DNA from: Mixophyes australis
Lineage: Eukaryota; Chordata; Amphibia; Anura; Limnodynastidae
Reading direction: 5' to 3'
Length of the DNA stretch: 64,000 nucleotides
Assembly (NCBI GenBank): GCA_036250195.1
Contig: JAVHZZ010000003.1
Span: forward strand, 38,048,335-38,112,334
Under the pieces are notes generated by a model. It searched no databases. It saw only the letters and a program-made list of their open reading frames with translations, and was not told where the DNA came from. Shown piece by piece: positions 37,743 through 50,011 of the stretch (positions are counted from its first letter, which is position 1; every line of letters begins with the position of its first letter). Both the position numbers and the translations under genes were made by a program.

Positions 37743-39775
37743 GGATATGACATAAAGGCACTATTTGCTAAAAATAACATTTATCTGTGTATGACTCTGC
37801 TACGGACAGAATAGACAGCATGCATATAAATATCAATGAGCTCTTAGCATAAAGCCTAATGGAACTATTTATATTATAAGAGATATTGTAAGCAAAATTC
37901 ACAGAACACTGTAAACACAGCGAACGCTTGTATCAGTAAATAAATGTGAGAACTGATAGTGTACCATAAATACCGGCGGTTATGGAAGGGATGGGTTTAA
38001 GGTTTGCAAGATTGTTTGCCGACGGCTCCAGACATATAAATAAAATCCTGGTGGCTATAAAATACATCCAGTGGTAGCAGTAAGAAACGTATAACACCTG
38101 TCTCCAAGAAACAATATGTAAATGTCAGTTAAAAATAAAGCTAAATAAATAAATTCATTATTCAACGATAAAAATGTGAAGATCGGGATTTATAAATGTG
38201 CAGGTCGGTGACGGAATTAACGGCCAACGCTGCGATCTGCAGACAGCACAGGGTTAATGTGCCAGAAAGTGAACATTTTATACTTCGCTTGTGTTCAGAT
38301 AAAAAGAAAAATAAAGAAAAGGCAACAGAAATCTTCCAGTGTGTTATTACAAAGCCTAGGTAAGTAAATGTCACCCTGCAAGGCTTATATATATTTAATG
38401 GAAACACGGCCATGCCTGAAAGGCTAATTACTCTGCCCTGAAATGGGTCAGTGTACTCTGGAGAGCCAGGAGATGATGAGGAAGGACTAGTGCAAGAACA
38501 TCAGCTTTTGTCATGTTCAGAATGGAGCCAGATGACTATTTTGTCCTATGGAATCTGTGCATTTTATTTGTTTTTACTTTGAAACCCTTTATTGTGAATA
38601 CAATAAAAATCTTTTTGGGTCCTGGTGTGATATCTGAGGCTACTCGGAGTTTAACGATTGACATTTTATTTTGGCACCTCCAGTACAAAGCGCAGTATCT
38701 CCCCCCAATAAATAATACATACTGCTGTCTGTACAGTAGGTCGGGCACTACGATGTATCATACACCTGTATCATTTAGCGTTTTTCACTCATTCACTTGT
38801 CGAGTCAATGATGGCTCTCCCACCACTGTGCTCTAACATTCTAACACCGCGCTCTAAGCTTTTAGAATGCGGCTTGACTCATTGCTCATTCAGTGGCAAC
38901 CACAACCAATACAATAGACTGTATCGATAAACACACGGGTAACTGTACAGCAGAGGTGTTGTAACCCATGACGACAACTCCAACTTTGTCATTTTCTCTA
39001 GTATTGTTTAGAGAATAACAGAAAACGTGTGATTGGTTGCAATGGGTGTGGAAAAGTTGGCTCTACTTGAATGTACAAGACCTGGAAAAGGTCTCAGCAC
39101 CAGTCTAGTAGCTGGCATCCTTCTGCCTCACGCTGATGGGAGATACCTATAAACAGGTCTCAACACCTACTGGAGGAACTAGGTACTTAGGGCCTGATAG
39201 AGATCCGTTTACTGGAGGTCATTGATCCATCGCGCACACGGTGCACTGCACCTCGTTAGTCCTCCCAGCGCAGATCAACGTGCACGCCTCCTCTCCACAC
39301 TTGGGAGCAGCCTCTGTAAACTAAAAGGGCAACTTGATGGCGGAAAGGCGAAAACCATCATTAGAGATGGACATCTCAAGTCCAACCAACCACAGTCCAA
39401 CCTCTTATCTCTTTAGGCACATCCCCTTTCCATCATTTATGGCTTAAACCAACCATGAGAATGAGAAGACTTCAGGACGGGTATTGTTGCATGCGTCACT
39501 TTTGTGTATGTGACGCTTTTCATTACATCGCTCGGAATGGTCTTAGAAATGCACCGGGTTGTAGGAAATCTTGTCACGTCCTAAACTTTGAAAGGGATCC
39601 GTTCAGCGAAGAAGAGCGGAATAATGTAATACACTTCAGACGCAAAATTGCCACCGGCAAAAATATAGTCCCCACGCACAGACCACGGCTTAAAAAAAAA
39701 TAATATAAATAGATCCATTAAAAAAACAGGCAGCATATTCATCCTTGTTTGCACGACACAAGCAATTCACTCATA

Positions 39776-40005
39776 TATTTTAGCAACTCCATGGGGGAAA
39801 TGTATCCAGCTGCGAGTTTCCAGCAGGTTTGAAAAGTGGAGATGTTGCCTATAGCGACCAATCAGATTCTAGTTATCATTTATTTAGTACATTCTACAAA
39901 ATCATAGCTACGATCTGATTGGTCGCTATAGGCAACATCTCCACTTTTCAAACCCGTCGGGAACTCACAGCCCGATACATTTACCCCATGGAGTTGCTAA
40001 AAGCT
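39776..40005. mobile_element. Palindromic MITE with extended outer arms
   Basis: The core 39793-39987 is the CCAATCAGATTCTA family. The inverted symmetry continues outward: TTTTAGCAACTCCATGGGG on the left faces CCCCATGGAGTTGCTAAAA on the right. The element may sit in the middle of an older palindrome, or this is a longer subfamily. Confidence 0.8.
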
Positions 40006-40752
40006 GTCATTTAAATATTTTGGAATAGCAAACGCCATAAAACAGAAAAACTAACAGCAAACAAAAATAATAACTATTTTTCTACCGTGTAAATATTATT
40101 TTGAACCATAAATAAAATGATTAGCTGCATCTCCTACTCAACAACCAATAATTTTACTTTTCTCTCTATGGTGGTCCTAGCTGGGTTTTTATTTATATAT
40201 TCCCTTTTTTTTTTTTTTTGTGAGTACGGCATGGACTTGCTTTTCCATCTAGCAAATTACAGTGTGTTTCATGACATGGATATAAATTATCCGGACACAG
40301 TATATCAAAAGGCTCCAACAATGTAAAAAATACCTGCAATACCTATTATGACCACTAGAGAGTGTTTCATGTGGTACTGGGACAGGGAACATACTGTGTA
40401 TGTTATACAAGTGTGTATATTATGTGTATGGAACAGGAAGTAGCATTTGACCATAATTAACAATGGAATGATAAGCTTGAAAATCTTGTGATTGCCCTGG
40501 TTCCCATTCCACTATACATTTTACATATGCAGAATTTCTATGCTTGTCCCTAGCTTAAGTGAATGTTGCATATTATCTCGAGACTGCAGTTGATTTTCAG
40601 GGGCCCCATTAGGGCTGTCTCTGCTATGAGAAGTGAAAACCGTGTCTCAGAAGAATTTTAGGACAAAGTTTTCACCTAGACTCCCATCCCAATATTATAA
40701 ACACTATTACTGTGGAGAAAGAGGATTATTCCCTTTGCCTCTACAGTCCCCC

Positions 40753-41320
40753 TGTCAGGCGCCGTCCCGAAGGAGCGGAGGGACGGCGCCGTCACTTCCC
40801 CCGCCGCATCTGGTTGCCAGACAACCAGACGCGATACTTCCGGATGGCAGCCGATGACATAACAACGTCGGTATTTCATTGGCTTCCTGCGCTATTTAAA
40901 GCTGACTCTGGCACCAGAGAATTGGGTCATTCCTGCTCCGGTGTTCCTGTGTATTATTGGCTTGTCCTGACTATTGTCCTGCTCCTCTGTTTCCTATTGA
41001 ACCGGTTTGTCTGACCATTCTATTGGATTCTCCATGTGCATTGTTTCTTCTGGAAGTTACCGACCCGACTTGTCTGACCATTCTATTGGATCCCTGCCTG
41101 TGTATCTCTGTTGCCAGCACATTACAGAACCGGCTCACCTAACTAATCTTTCTTGTACCTCACTATAGGGCTCAGTAAGGGACAGCGACCTGAGCGCTTC
41201 CTGCAGCAAAACCCACACCTCCTTGCTGGGGTTCCTGGACCAGGGGGCACGTTAGACTCCGCACCCTCTTCTTGAGCTGCGTCAACGTTAGCAGGTACCC
41301 CTCGTATCAGAATTGTGACA
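40753..41320 (+). mobile_element. Candidate solo LTR (568 bp)
   Basis: GC-rich block beginning TGTCAGGCGCCGTC and ending CAGAATTGTGACA, that is TGTCA...TGACA as a 5-bp inverted repeat. A GGCGCCGTCCC/GGGACGGCGCC hairpin lies just inside the left end, a TATTTAAAG box near 40892, and TTGTCTGACCATTCTATTGG occurs twice (41007 and 41070). No matching second copy or target duplication. Confidence 0.45.
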
Positions 41321-41509
41321 GCGTCACTGTGCTCCTAACAGAGTGCCTGCAGGAGGAAGCCCACGTGATTGGTGTATGTGTTCCCTTGTGCTTCCACTTG
41401 TAGTGCATGCTTTGGGTGGTGGGTCCTAGGGATAAACAAAGGGCAGCAGGGATGGGACAGTCCTCTAACTCATAAATAGCTGACAATCAGATAGCTTTCC
41501 ACAACAATT

Positions 41510-41940
41510 TTTAGAGCACTGTTTAGCAGGGGGGAGAGCACTGTTTAGCGGGGGGGGGGGGGAAGAGCATTGTTTAGCAGGGGGGAGAGCACTGTTTAGC
41601 AGGGGGGAGAGCATTGTTTAGCAGGGGGGGCGCACTGTTTAGCAGTGGGGGGGAGAGCATTGTTTAGCAGGGGGGAGAGCATTGTTTAGCAGGGGGGTGG
41701 TGGTGTGCTGCGGTGGGTGCATTGTTGAGCAGGGTGGGGGTGGTGTGCTGCGGGGGGTACATTAAGTGGGGAGGGCAGGTGTGCTGCAAGGGGGGATATT
41801 GTTAAGCAGGGGAGGGCCGGTGTGCTGCAAGGGGGGGGGCGGTGTGCTGAGGGGGGGCATTGTTAACCAGAGGGGTGCTGCAGGGGCCACATTGTGATTC
41901 AGGAGGGCCACATTGTGATGTAGGGGGAGCAGTGTGATGA
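41510..41940 (+). repeat. G-rich minisatellite
   Basis: Degenerate units like AGAGCACTGTTTAGCAGGGG with runs of up to 14 G, changing to GTGTGCTGCAAGGGGG and CCACATTGTGATG units. It is followed by a repeat tail up to 42300 (GCCTAGGGCACCGAG, CTAGCACCGGCCCTG). Confidence 0.85.
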
Positions 41941-43629
41941 AGGTACATGTCAGGCCATAATACATAGAAGAGAACTCAATTAATCACAAAAATTGTGTTA
42001 ACGGCTTATTGTGTCAAGTTTTTTGTTCCTAAAACTAATACCTGTATACCACTGCTCTAGAAATCCTGTGCTTGCTACTGGACAGCAGTGGAGTCTGGAC
42101 AGTGTTCTGCATGAAACATCACTGCATCTGGACCGCTGGTGGTGGTGAGGCTTACTTTTTATTTTATTTTTTTGCTAAATAAAGTTTGTGAGGGTCTGGG
42201 AAGTGGGTCTTTGGTGTGTGTTGGGGAGGGGGAGGAGCTAGTGGCGGTGGTTTCAAACTTTGCCTAGGGCACCGAGACACCTAGCACCGGCCCTGATCAG
42301 GCCATATCAGGGAGCCGTAATAAAGATGTAGAATGTGAATGTTCAACCAAGCTGTAAATGAAAATATAAATTTTGGAGCTTAGTGGTTCTGTAGCTAGAT
42401 AAAATAAACTAACAATATTAAGTAATACTACAATGTAAGACAGAAGAACTGTGGACTAATCTATATCTCAATAATGGTTGTACTATCTGACAAAGTGGCG
42501 CTAGACCCCTGCGTTCATATTAAATGTATATTACTGCCCAAAAACAATGGAAAAACTAGCAGTAGAATTGTACATACACTGCGGCATGTATTCCATCCTG
42601 ACGCCAGTGTTTATGGAGTGATTGGCAGAAATAAAGTAATAAATAGAATGGGGAAGATGGTCCAGGGCTCAGTGTCTGCCAGGAGGAAAACCTCAGGCTA
42701 TGATAGAGTCGATAGCTGTAGCGGGAGAGGAAATCAATATGTAGAAAGGAGTTTAGGGAACAGAACTTTGCAAAGAATAAATGAGCTGTGTCAAAGGTTA
42801 AAGTGTGAACCCCCAAGGACCTGCCAAATGTAGCAAAAAGCCAGAGCCCAGCAGCTATTGACTTTCCTCCAAGTATATAATGATATATTCGAAGAGGATG
42901 TTGCCCCCGGAATACCCTGGCGAGCTGTCACATTTCCCCAAGACTTCATCTATTTTGGATTGTGTAGCAACCACTTATGTGCTTCTTATTCTGCATTAAT
43001 CTTAAATGAATTGCTTCACGGAAATAAAAGATAAATGCCTTCTATTGCTAGTTAAAGACGGAACAATTCCCCCCCCTCCCTCGACAACCACTTATTACAG
43101 ATGTCAACAAGATGACATGCAGATGTTGCTAAGCATTCATGAAATGTGCAGGCCGCATTCACAAGCTGCGCGTAAATCAAAGTTTTGCTTCTGGCTGTCA
43201 CTTTCCTGTCCTTAGACATCTCTATCTCTGAAAACAAGCACTGGATGGGATGGTGTTTATTAGTACTTGGCAACAGGGGTGATTTTCTATCACTATAATT
43301 TATCATTAAATTCAGGCCGACCGAGCTGGGTGACCCCGAGCCTCCTCGGCACCGCTGGCCCAGAGCAGGAAGAGTTACCTCATCCTTCACCGAACCAGTC
43401 TGAGGGGAGATGAGCGACTCTGCTAGCCGGATCGTGCAGGCACATTGGAACTGAAGGCACAAGGCCTGGCCTTTCAGGTCTACTAATTAGAATAAAATGA
43501 TGATAAAATATTATATACTGTAGATTAAAATATAATCAAATTATAATGTTTCATTGATTTTCTTCTGCTATCGCCATCCTGAGATAGTGAAAGCAGAATA
43601 AGGATTGAGGCAGTACTAATTTATTTCTA

Positions 43630-44158
43630 TAAGGGGCACTCTACAATTATTTCTTTCTACAGGGGGCACTCTATAATCATTTGTTTCTACAGTGGGCACT
43701 CTATAATCATTTGTTTCTACAGTGGGCACTCTATAATCATTTGTTTCTACAGTGGGCACTCTATAATCATTTGTTTCTACAGTGGGCACTCTATAATCAT
43801 TTGTTTCTACAGTGGGCACTCTATAATCATTTGTTTCTACAGGGGGCACTATATAATAATTTCTTTCTACAGGGGGCATTCTATAATCATTTATTTCTAC
43901 AGGGGGCACTATATAATCATTTCTTTCTACAGGGGGCACTCTATAATCATTTGTTTCTACAGGGGGCACTCTATAATCATTTCTTTCTACAGGGGGCACT
44001 CTATAATCATTTCTTTCTACAGGGGGCACTCTATAATCATTTCTTTCTACAGGGGGCACTCTATAATCATTTCTTTCTACAGGGGGCACTCTATAATCAT
44101 TTCTTTCTACAGGGGGCACTCTATAATCATTTCTTTCTACAGGGGGCACTCTATAGAA
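43630..44158. repeat. 30-bp minisatellite, about 17 copies
   Basis: The unit CTATAATCATTT, G or C, TTTCTACAG, G or T, GGGCACT keeps an exact 30-bp register over 520 bp. The left six units have GTTTCTACAGTGGG; the right ones mostly CTTTCTACAGGGGG. The period is ten codons, so frames of 196 and 209 codons stay open on the two strands. These are not proteins. Confidence 0.96.
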
Positions 44159-44454
44159 GAGGTCCGCGACTGATGCTAAGTGTTGCTGACAGACAAAATT
44201 GCACAAATTGCCTGCAGTTTGAGCCATCTCCCCCCTCAGGACCACCTCTGATTATCTGCCGGGTTTTTTGACGTTGCTTAATAAATCTCACCCTTTGTAT
44301 TGTTATCGTGGCTAAAAATCGGGACGGCAATTTGTAAAGTGGCAGAGGTTTTCTATCAGTTTGCCGTTTCATACATCTGTGGCTTTCAAACTGCCACAAA
44401 AAAGGAAAAAGTCACCAAAACCCATACATTTTCAAAAACAGCAGCTTGACACAA

Positions 44455-44490
44455 CCAACCCCCCCCCCCCCCCACACACACACCCCTTCA
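44455..44490. repeat. Poly-C / CA microsatellite
   Basis: A run of about 17 C followed by CACACACACACCCC. Confidence 0.9.
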
Positions 44491-44702
44491 CATTAGTCTC
44501 ATGACATACAACTTATGTGTTTACATGTTTGCATTGGGAAGATCTGGGCCTCCTTATAGCCCCCAGACTTGTGCTATGGCCCCAAATGCTTTTATTATAA
44601 CATAACTCCCAGCTATGCAGGTTCCAAAATCTACATTAAAATCTCCATTAAAAAAAATCTACATTAGCCACACACACAGTCCACCCAAACTATAACCCAA
44701 TA

Positions 44703-44872
44703 GGGTATATTTGCTAAACTTGAAAGAATGGAGAGGTTGGCTATAGCAACCAATCAGATTCTAGCTGTAATCTTGTGGAATGATAATAATAATAAATGAC
44801 AGCTAGAATCTGATTTGTTGCTATCGGCAACATCTCCACTTTTTCAAACCCGCAGTTTAGTAAATATACCCC
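44703..44872. mobile_element. Palindromic MITE (CCAATCAGATTCTA family)
   Basis: GGGTATATTTGCTAAACTTG at the left and CGCAGTTTAGTAAATATACC at the right. The loop contains a short ATAAT repeat. It is inserted in an older CCACCC-type repeat. Confidence 0.9.
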
Positions 44873-46284
44873 AATGTCTCCAAACCATGCCCGTATTTAT
44901 GTCATGTCCCAAATGACTAAGCCCTGCCCCTTTCAGATGCAGAAAATCAGGAGTGTTGGGGACAATGTTATAATCCCCCACTGTCTGGAGGACAGCAAAG
45001 TAATTTATCTTTCCATCTGTCTAAAATCAGGGACAGTCCAAATTGAAACAAGGACTAGGGACTTGAGACTTAAGCGCAAGGTTCTAATAAATAAGCAGAT
45101 AGGAGGTGAGTTGCCTCATAGAATTGCCTCTGCTTGAAGGGCAGTAAGATTATATTTGGTCTGTTTGCATGCCACTGTTGCTTTCTGTTCACTGAACTAA
45201 ACACAGTTATTTACTGCAAATCTGTTTAATGTGAGCATATGGATATTCAAATACGGTATCTGTCATCCGTCTGAGATTTCCTTTGCATTGTGTTTGTGCA
45301 TTTTTGCTAAAAGCAATTTGAAAACTCCCCTGTTATTTCCTCTAAGCTTCTCTTCCAATGCTTTTCTTGTAGGGACGTGGAAAGTTAATTCACTGCCTCT
45401 AATGTCTCGGAGCATTAGGAGACGTTCCTCTGTGGAGCCGAGAGTAGGTTTTGTTGATTCAAGACGTTGTTTCTTTCAGCACCGCGAGTTTACAGTGATT
45501 GGATTTAGCTCAGGGTCAAATAAAGAAGAATTTGTGTGGAAACGAACAAAAAAAGAACTCTGAGAAAAATCTGCAGTTTACTAACAAAGACAACCTGCGG
45601 TTTAAGCGTAATCCTTCAGATTTTCTCTTTAAGTAAAATGGAACCTTTGCCAAATAAAAGGAGCAAATGATTCCTTACAGGAACAGCGAAAAAAAAAAAA
45701 GAGCGAGCTGAATTAGTTCACAGTCTATAAATATTTTTAGATTCCTTCTAATCTGTGCGTGGAAGGAGCTGAATCTTAAAGACAACAAAAAACAGTCAGC
45801 GCAAGACAACTAAGTTAATGGGTTTTTTAAGGCGCGGGCGTGAGAGTAGGAAGTAGTCTGCTGTATTGCCTATGATTTATAAACACTTCACTTTAACCCA
45901 GATGACCATCAGGACCAGCCAATATCCACCCTAATGACCAGCATATTTTTATAGCCACAAATGACCAGCATATATTACAGTCCCAAGGTTGCCAACTATT
46001 TGTCATTTCCAGGACAATCCCAAGTTTTAAAGCTTTGACCTTGGTACTTTTTGTTTATGGAAATATCCCTAATTGTCCACAATGACCATCTGCATAGAAC
46101 AGTTCTTCTTATTCTGAACAATAAATGCAAATTTCAGGTGCAATTTTGTTCTTTATTTATTGACGACAAATACTTGATATTAAGTGGGGGAACAGGTGAG
46201 TTAACGATGTGAGATACTTAGATACACTTGTCTGGGAGACACTTTTTAAAACACGGCCGGACCAGTATGTCCAGTATATCATAT

Positions 46285-46490
46285 AGCGTACTTGCCAACT
46301 CTTCGTTGGTCTCTGCTGGGAAATCCTGGAGGCGAGGTCAGGTGATACAATAGCGTCACTGTAACCCGCAGCTATCGCGATTTGTGGCATTGTGTGGCGG
46401 AGATTAGTGACGCAAATTACGTCATTAAACTCCACGACTCTTTGTCCCCTAAAGAGGTAAGGGATGGAAAGTTCACATCCATACTCTCAC
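46285..46490. mobile_element. CATACTTGCC-family MITE, partial
   Basis: CGTACTTGCCAACTCTTCG and GGGAAATCCTGGAGG match the left end of the element at 35051. The far end is not identifiable, and no target duplication was found. Confidence 0.5.
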
Positions 46491-46809
46491 GAAGGAAGGT
46501 CATTTATAAGGAGCAGCAACTACACAATGAAAAATGAAGGACGCATATTGACCATAGTGTAGTATATAAAGAATGCAGTGTGTACATAGAGTTTACAATC
46601 TTGGCCTGCCTCTTACATTGGGCAGGCCAAAAATTGGGATTGTCCCACTAGAATCACAACATTTCACAGACTGTCCTGCTCTCTCCTTCCTGTTCTTCAC
46701 ACTTTCACCACCTGTGGCTGCTGGTTTCTTTAGTTGCGGCTTGTCTAAATCCTGGGATGTTGGGGGCCCTATTTGGAAAAAAAATGGGTACATTTAGAAA
46801 ATTTCTAAC

Positions 46810-48170
46810 CAGCCCCGGCGTTAAATCAATAGCACCCATGATTAATAATTAGGCCTTCCTCCAGTCCCAACATTAAAATAATAGTATTTCCATTTAATAA
46901 ATAAACCAATTTCCCTCACTCCAAACAGCCACAGCAATAAGTTAATAGTATTTACATGTCATAAATATATACCTATTTCCCGCAACCATAGCTGCCATTA
47001 AATAATTCATAGTCACATTTAATAAAAAGACCTCATTCTCCCCAAACTTACCCCCACATTCAATAGCCCCCAAACCACCCCATCTTAAATTAAAAGTTCC
47101 CACTAATAAATTGCCCCACCATCACCCCACAAACAAAATAGCACCCATTAATTAGCCACCACCTACCTCACACACACACTACCACAAGCCCCCTGTGCCA
47201 TCGCACACACACTACCACAAGCCCCCTGTGTTATCACACACACCCATTACCACAAGCTCCCTATGCCATCACACACACATTACTGTGCCCCGCCATCATC
47301 ACCACAATGTGTCTCCTTATGATCACACTGCCCCCTCCATGCTGTTTTTCCCCCCTTCACCTGGCCCCCCTTCATCACACTGTGCCATGCTGCCCCCCCT
47401 CTCTCCTTCATCACTGTGCAATGCTGCCCCCCCTCTCCTTCATCACTGTGCCATGCTGCCCCCCCTCTCCTTCATCACTGTGCCATGCTGCTCCCCCCAC
47501 TCCTTCATCACTGTGCCACGCTGCCCCCCCTCTCCTTCATCACTGTGCCACCCTGCCCCCCTTCTCCTTCATCACTGTGCCATGCTGCCCCCCCTCCATC
47601 ATTGTGTCATGTTGCCCCCCCTCCATCACTGTGCCACTCTGCCCCCCTTCTCCTTCATCACTGTGCCATGCTGCCCCCCTCTATAATTGTGTCATGTTGC
47701 CCCCCCTCCATCACTGTGCCACCGTGCCCCCCTTCTCCTTCATCACCGTGCCATGCTGCCCCCTCCATCATTTTTGTCATGTTGCCCCCCCTCCATCACT
47801 GTGCCATGCAGCTCCCCCCCACCCCCCACTCTCCTTCATCACTCGGTGCCTTTCTGTTTTCCTCTGTTCCTTTACTTACCTTTGTATTGACTTCTTTCAT
47901 CTCTCCTGTCTTCTCTCTTCTCTATTCTGTCTTGGTCCTCTCTGTGCTGCTACTCACTGAATGTCGGGCGTGACGTGATGACGTCACCTAGCCCCCCAAT
48001 CCCCAGCAAAAAATAATAATAAATAGAAATAACATTTTAGGGTTTAAAAATAAAACAGAATAAACGGGTGGCAGTGAGGGCTCGAGCCGGGGCTCCTGGC
48101 ATACCCGGGTCCAGGTAATTAGTACCCTTCCCACCCTTCTCGGCGGTCCTGCTCATGTAAAGCTTAAATT
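46810..48170 (-). repeat. Large repeat with 32-bp C-rich minisatellite core
   Basis: 46830-47130 is the complement of the GGGGGCTATTAATTTAATGT-type units. 47390-47840 is a tandem array of a 32-bp unit like CATCACTGTGCCATGCTGCC followed by C-rich CCTCTCCTT; unit starts at 47409, 47441 and 47473 confirm the period. The tail 47945-48170 is GC-rich with a palindromic TGACGTCA (47979-47986). The proline- and histidine-rich frames here are artefacts of the repeat. Confidence 0.75.
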
Positions 48171-49083
48171 AATCATGAAAGCCAGGGGGCGCCAGATACC
48201 CTTATTACATGTGTTATTGTGTCAAATATTTTATTATGATTTGTACTCCGGAACTGTATACATTGGAAATCTTCTGTGAGTGGTGGAAATGTTGGTTTTA
48301 AAAAGCAAATGGTTGCAGGAAGGCAACAGACATCCTTGCCCTTATAGTTCTACAGCTGACAAGCACTAGGTTGCCTATGTCTTGTACAGGTATTTATCTG
48401 CTGGGAGATTCATGTTTCTTTGTGAACGGTTTCCAGTTGGCAAGATCGTCCCTGGGATTCTCTCTTCCCATGAGCTCTAGAAATCAAAGCACCGCAGTTG
48501 TCTAATTAATTCCAACACACACACGTGCAACATACCGCTTCAATTGAACTTTTTTGCACATACAAGGAGACACATATGGAATATGAGAGATAATGCATCA
48601 CACTGTGATGGCAGCGGCTTCCCGGAGTGTCAGGAAATGACTTTTATTAAGAGCGAAGTCCTGTTGCATTGTGATAAAGGCTGCTTAATAAGCACTAGCT
48701 GGTAAGTGCAAAAATAATTACGCCTTATTAACCAGCAACAGTTTTCCTTTAGACCGGTAAAATTGTGACATACTGTAACTATGATAATACCGTATCCTTA
48801 CTTCACAGAGAGGAAAACAGAATCAAAACCCCTTACCACAATGGGAAATTATGTGACAAGATACAGACGGCTGATTCGCTGCATGGGTGCATGTTACAAG
48901 ACCATTCAAAGAAACACTAAACCTAAAAAAAACGTTGACTTATACAAAATAGCTACTAATAATAGTCACAAATAGTGATGTAAGATCCTGAACTTGAGAT
49001 GTTTGACATGGTATTTACAGTCTGTGTAAGTATGAACTCAAGCTATTATTTTCTGTTTTCTATTTAAAAGGTTCATTTCAACC

Positions 49084-49348
49084 ATCATCATCATCATCCA
49101 CGTTTGTTTGTAAGGAGCCACGAATTCCACAGCGCCGGAAATTCAGCAGACAAATCAGGGGAAACAATCAAACATATTAACAGAAAACAAACAAAAAACG
49201 CAATAGAAGAGAATGGAAGTGCAAATACTAGTAGATGTCACACAAGTTCAACTTAAATGGAAATCAGAACAGCCACAATAAAAGGTACATAGGAAGTGGA
49301 CAAAGGAGGTGCAAACATAAGACAGGGTAGAAATGGCCTTGTGAAAGC
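49084..49348. mobile_element. SINE/LINE-tail-like element with ATC run
   Basis: Starts with a CAT/ATC microsatellite, then CCACGAATTCCACAGCGCCG, similar to the reverse tails of the SINE family, and ends in GAAAGCTTACAGTCTAG. Internally unlike the full SINE copies. Confidence 0.5.
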
Positions 49349-49361
49349 TTACAGTCTAGAA

Positions 49362-49509
49362 CAGGGGTAGGCAACCTGCGGCCCTCCAGGTGTTGTGAAA
49401 CTACAAGTCCCAGCATGCTTTGCCAGTAGATAACCAGCAGAGAGGTGGCAAGGCATGCTGGGATTTGTAGTTTTACAACACCTGGAGAGCCACAGGTTCC
49501 CTACCCCTG
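49362..49509. mobile_element. 148-bp palindromic hAT MITE with intact target duplication
   Basis: The ends CAGGGGTAGGCAACCTG and CAGGTTCCCTACCCCTG are inverted repeats with one mismatch. The inner arms share ACTACAAGTCCCAGCATGC against GCATGCTGGGATTTGTAGT. Identical 8-bp flanks GTCTAGAA (49354-49361 and 49510-49517). Confidence 0.95.
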
Positions 49510-49517
49510 GTCTAGAA

Positions 49518-49800
49518 GAAGGGTTTTACTAAGGTACAGGAGGGAAACATTCTACAAAGGAAGGGAAGTATTAGAACATAGAACACGAGGAAATGCACGG
49601 ATACTGGGGGGAAGTAGGTTCAGAGAAAATTTGAGGAAAAACTACTTCACAGACAGGGTAGTGGATGCGTGGAATAGCCTCCTATCAGAGGTGGTAGAGT
49701 CTGATACAGTAGAGCACTTTAAACATGCTTTGGATAGACATAAGAATACCCTTACAAAGAACTAAGGATCAAATGGGGTTTGAGGTTACCATAGGTTAAA
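49518..49800 (+). pseudogene. Non-LTR retrotransposon 3' end (reverse transcriptase C-terminal remnant)
   Basis: The frame that ends with the stop after 49765 encodes, over its last 80 or so residues, a segment with FYKGREVLEHR, RFRENLRKNYFTDRVVDAWN, SLLSEVV and a final FKHALDRH. The pattern R-K-N-Y-F-x-x-R-V-V-D-x-W-N-S-L, followed about 20 residues later by F-K-x-x-L-D, is what I know from the C-terminus of LINE reverse transcriptases. Everything upstream is missing, and the frame's apparent start lies in the neighbouring MITE, so this is a 5'-truncated copy. Family recognition is from memory. Confidence 0.6.
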
Positions 49801-50011
49801 AATTGGGTCAAGTGGTTCTTATCTGCTGTCAAATTCTATTTTTTTATGAGGGGAAATCATAGACAGTAGTATCGAATGAGACACGAGTGAATATGGCTGG
49901 AGGAGAAAGTAGAGTGAGTGGACGAGGAGAGGTAATGAAGGTAGAGTGGGGGAGGCAGTGAAAAGGTGAGCTCTGAGAGAGTTAAAGATCGAGGTTGGCT
50001 TAGTCTGGTAG

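Noticed and set aside
42474..42833. 119-codon plus-strand frame
   Set aside because: No domain or family resemblance; length within chance for a 64-kb window.
43052..43462. 136-codon minus-strand frame in non-repetitive sequence
   Set aside because: The longest frame outside repeats and exons, but no recognisable domain, no clear splice sites in phase with KLHL29 and no codon pattern seen. It could be rechecked by conservation of the frame in other frogs.
43616..44271. Frames of 196 (plus) and 209 (minus) codons with ten-residue repeats
   Set aside because: 30-bp tandem array; the near-perfect DNA register and opposite-strand openness argue against selection on protein.
45231..45563. 110-codon plus-strand frame
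   Set aside because: No recognisable features; runs across ordinary AT-rich intron.
47195..47973. Pro/His/Ser/Cys-rich frames of 163-217 codons
   Set aside because: 32-bp C-rich minisatellite; three overlapping frames are open at once.
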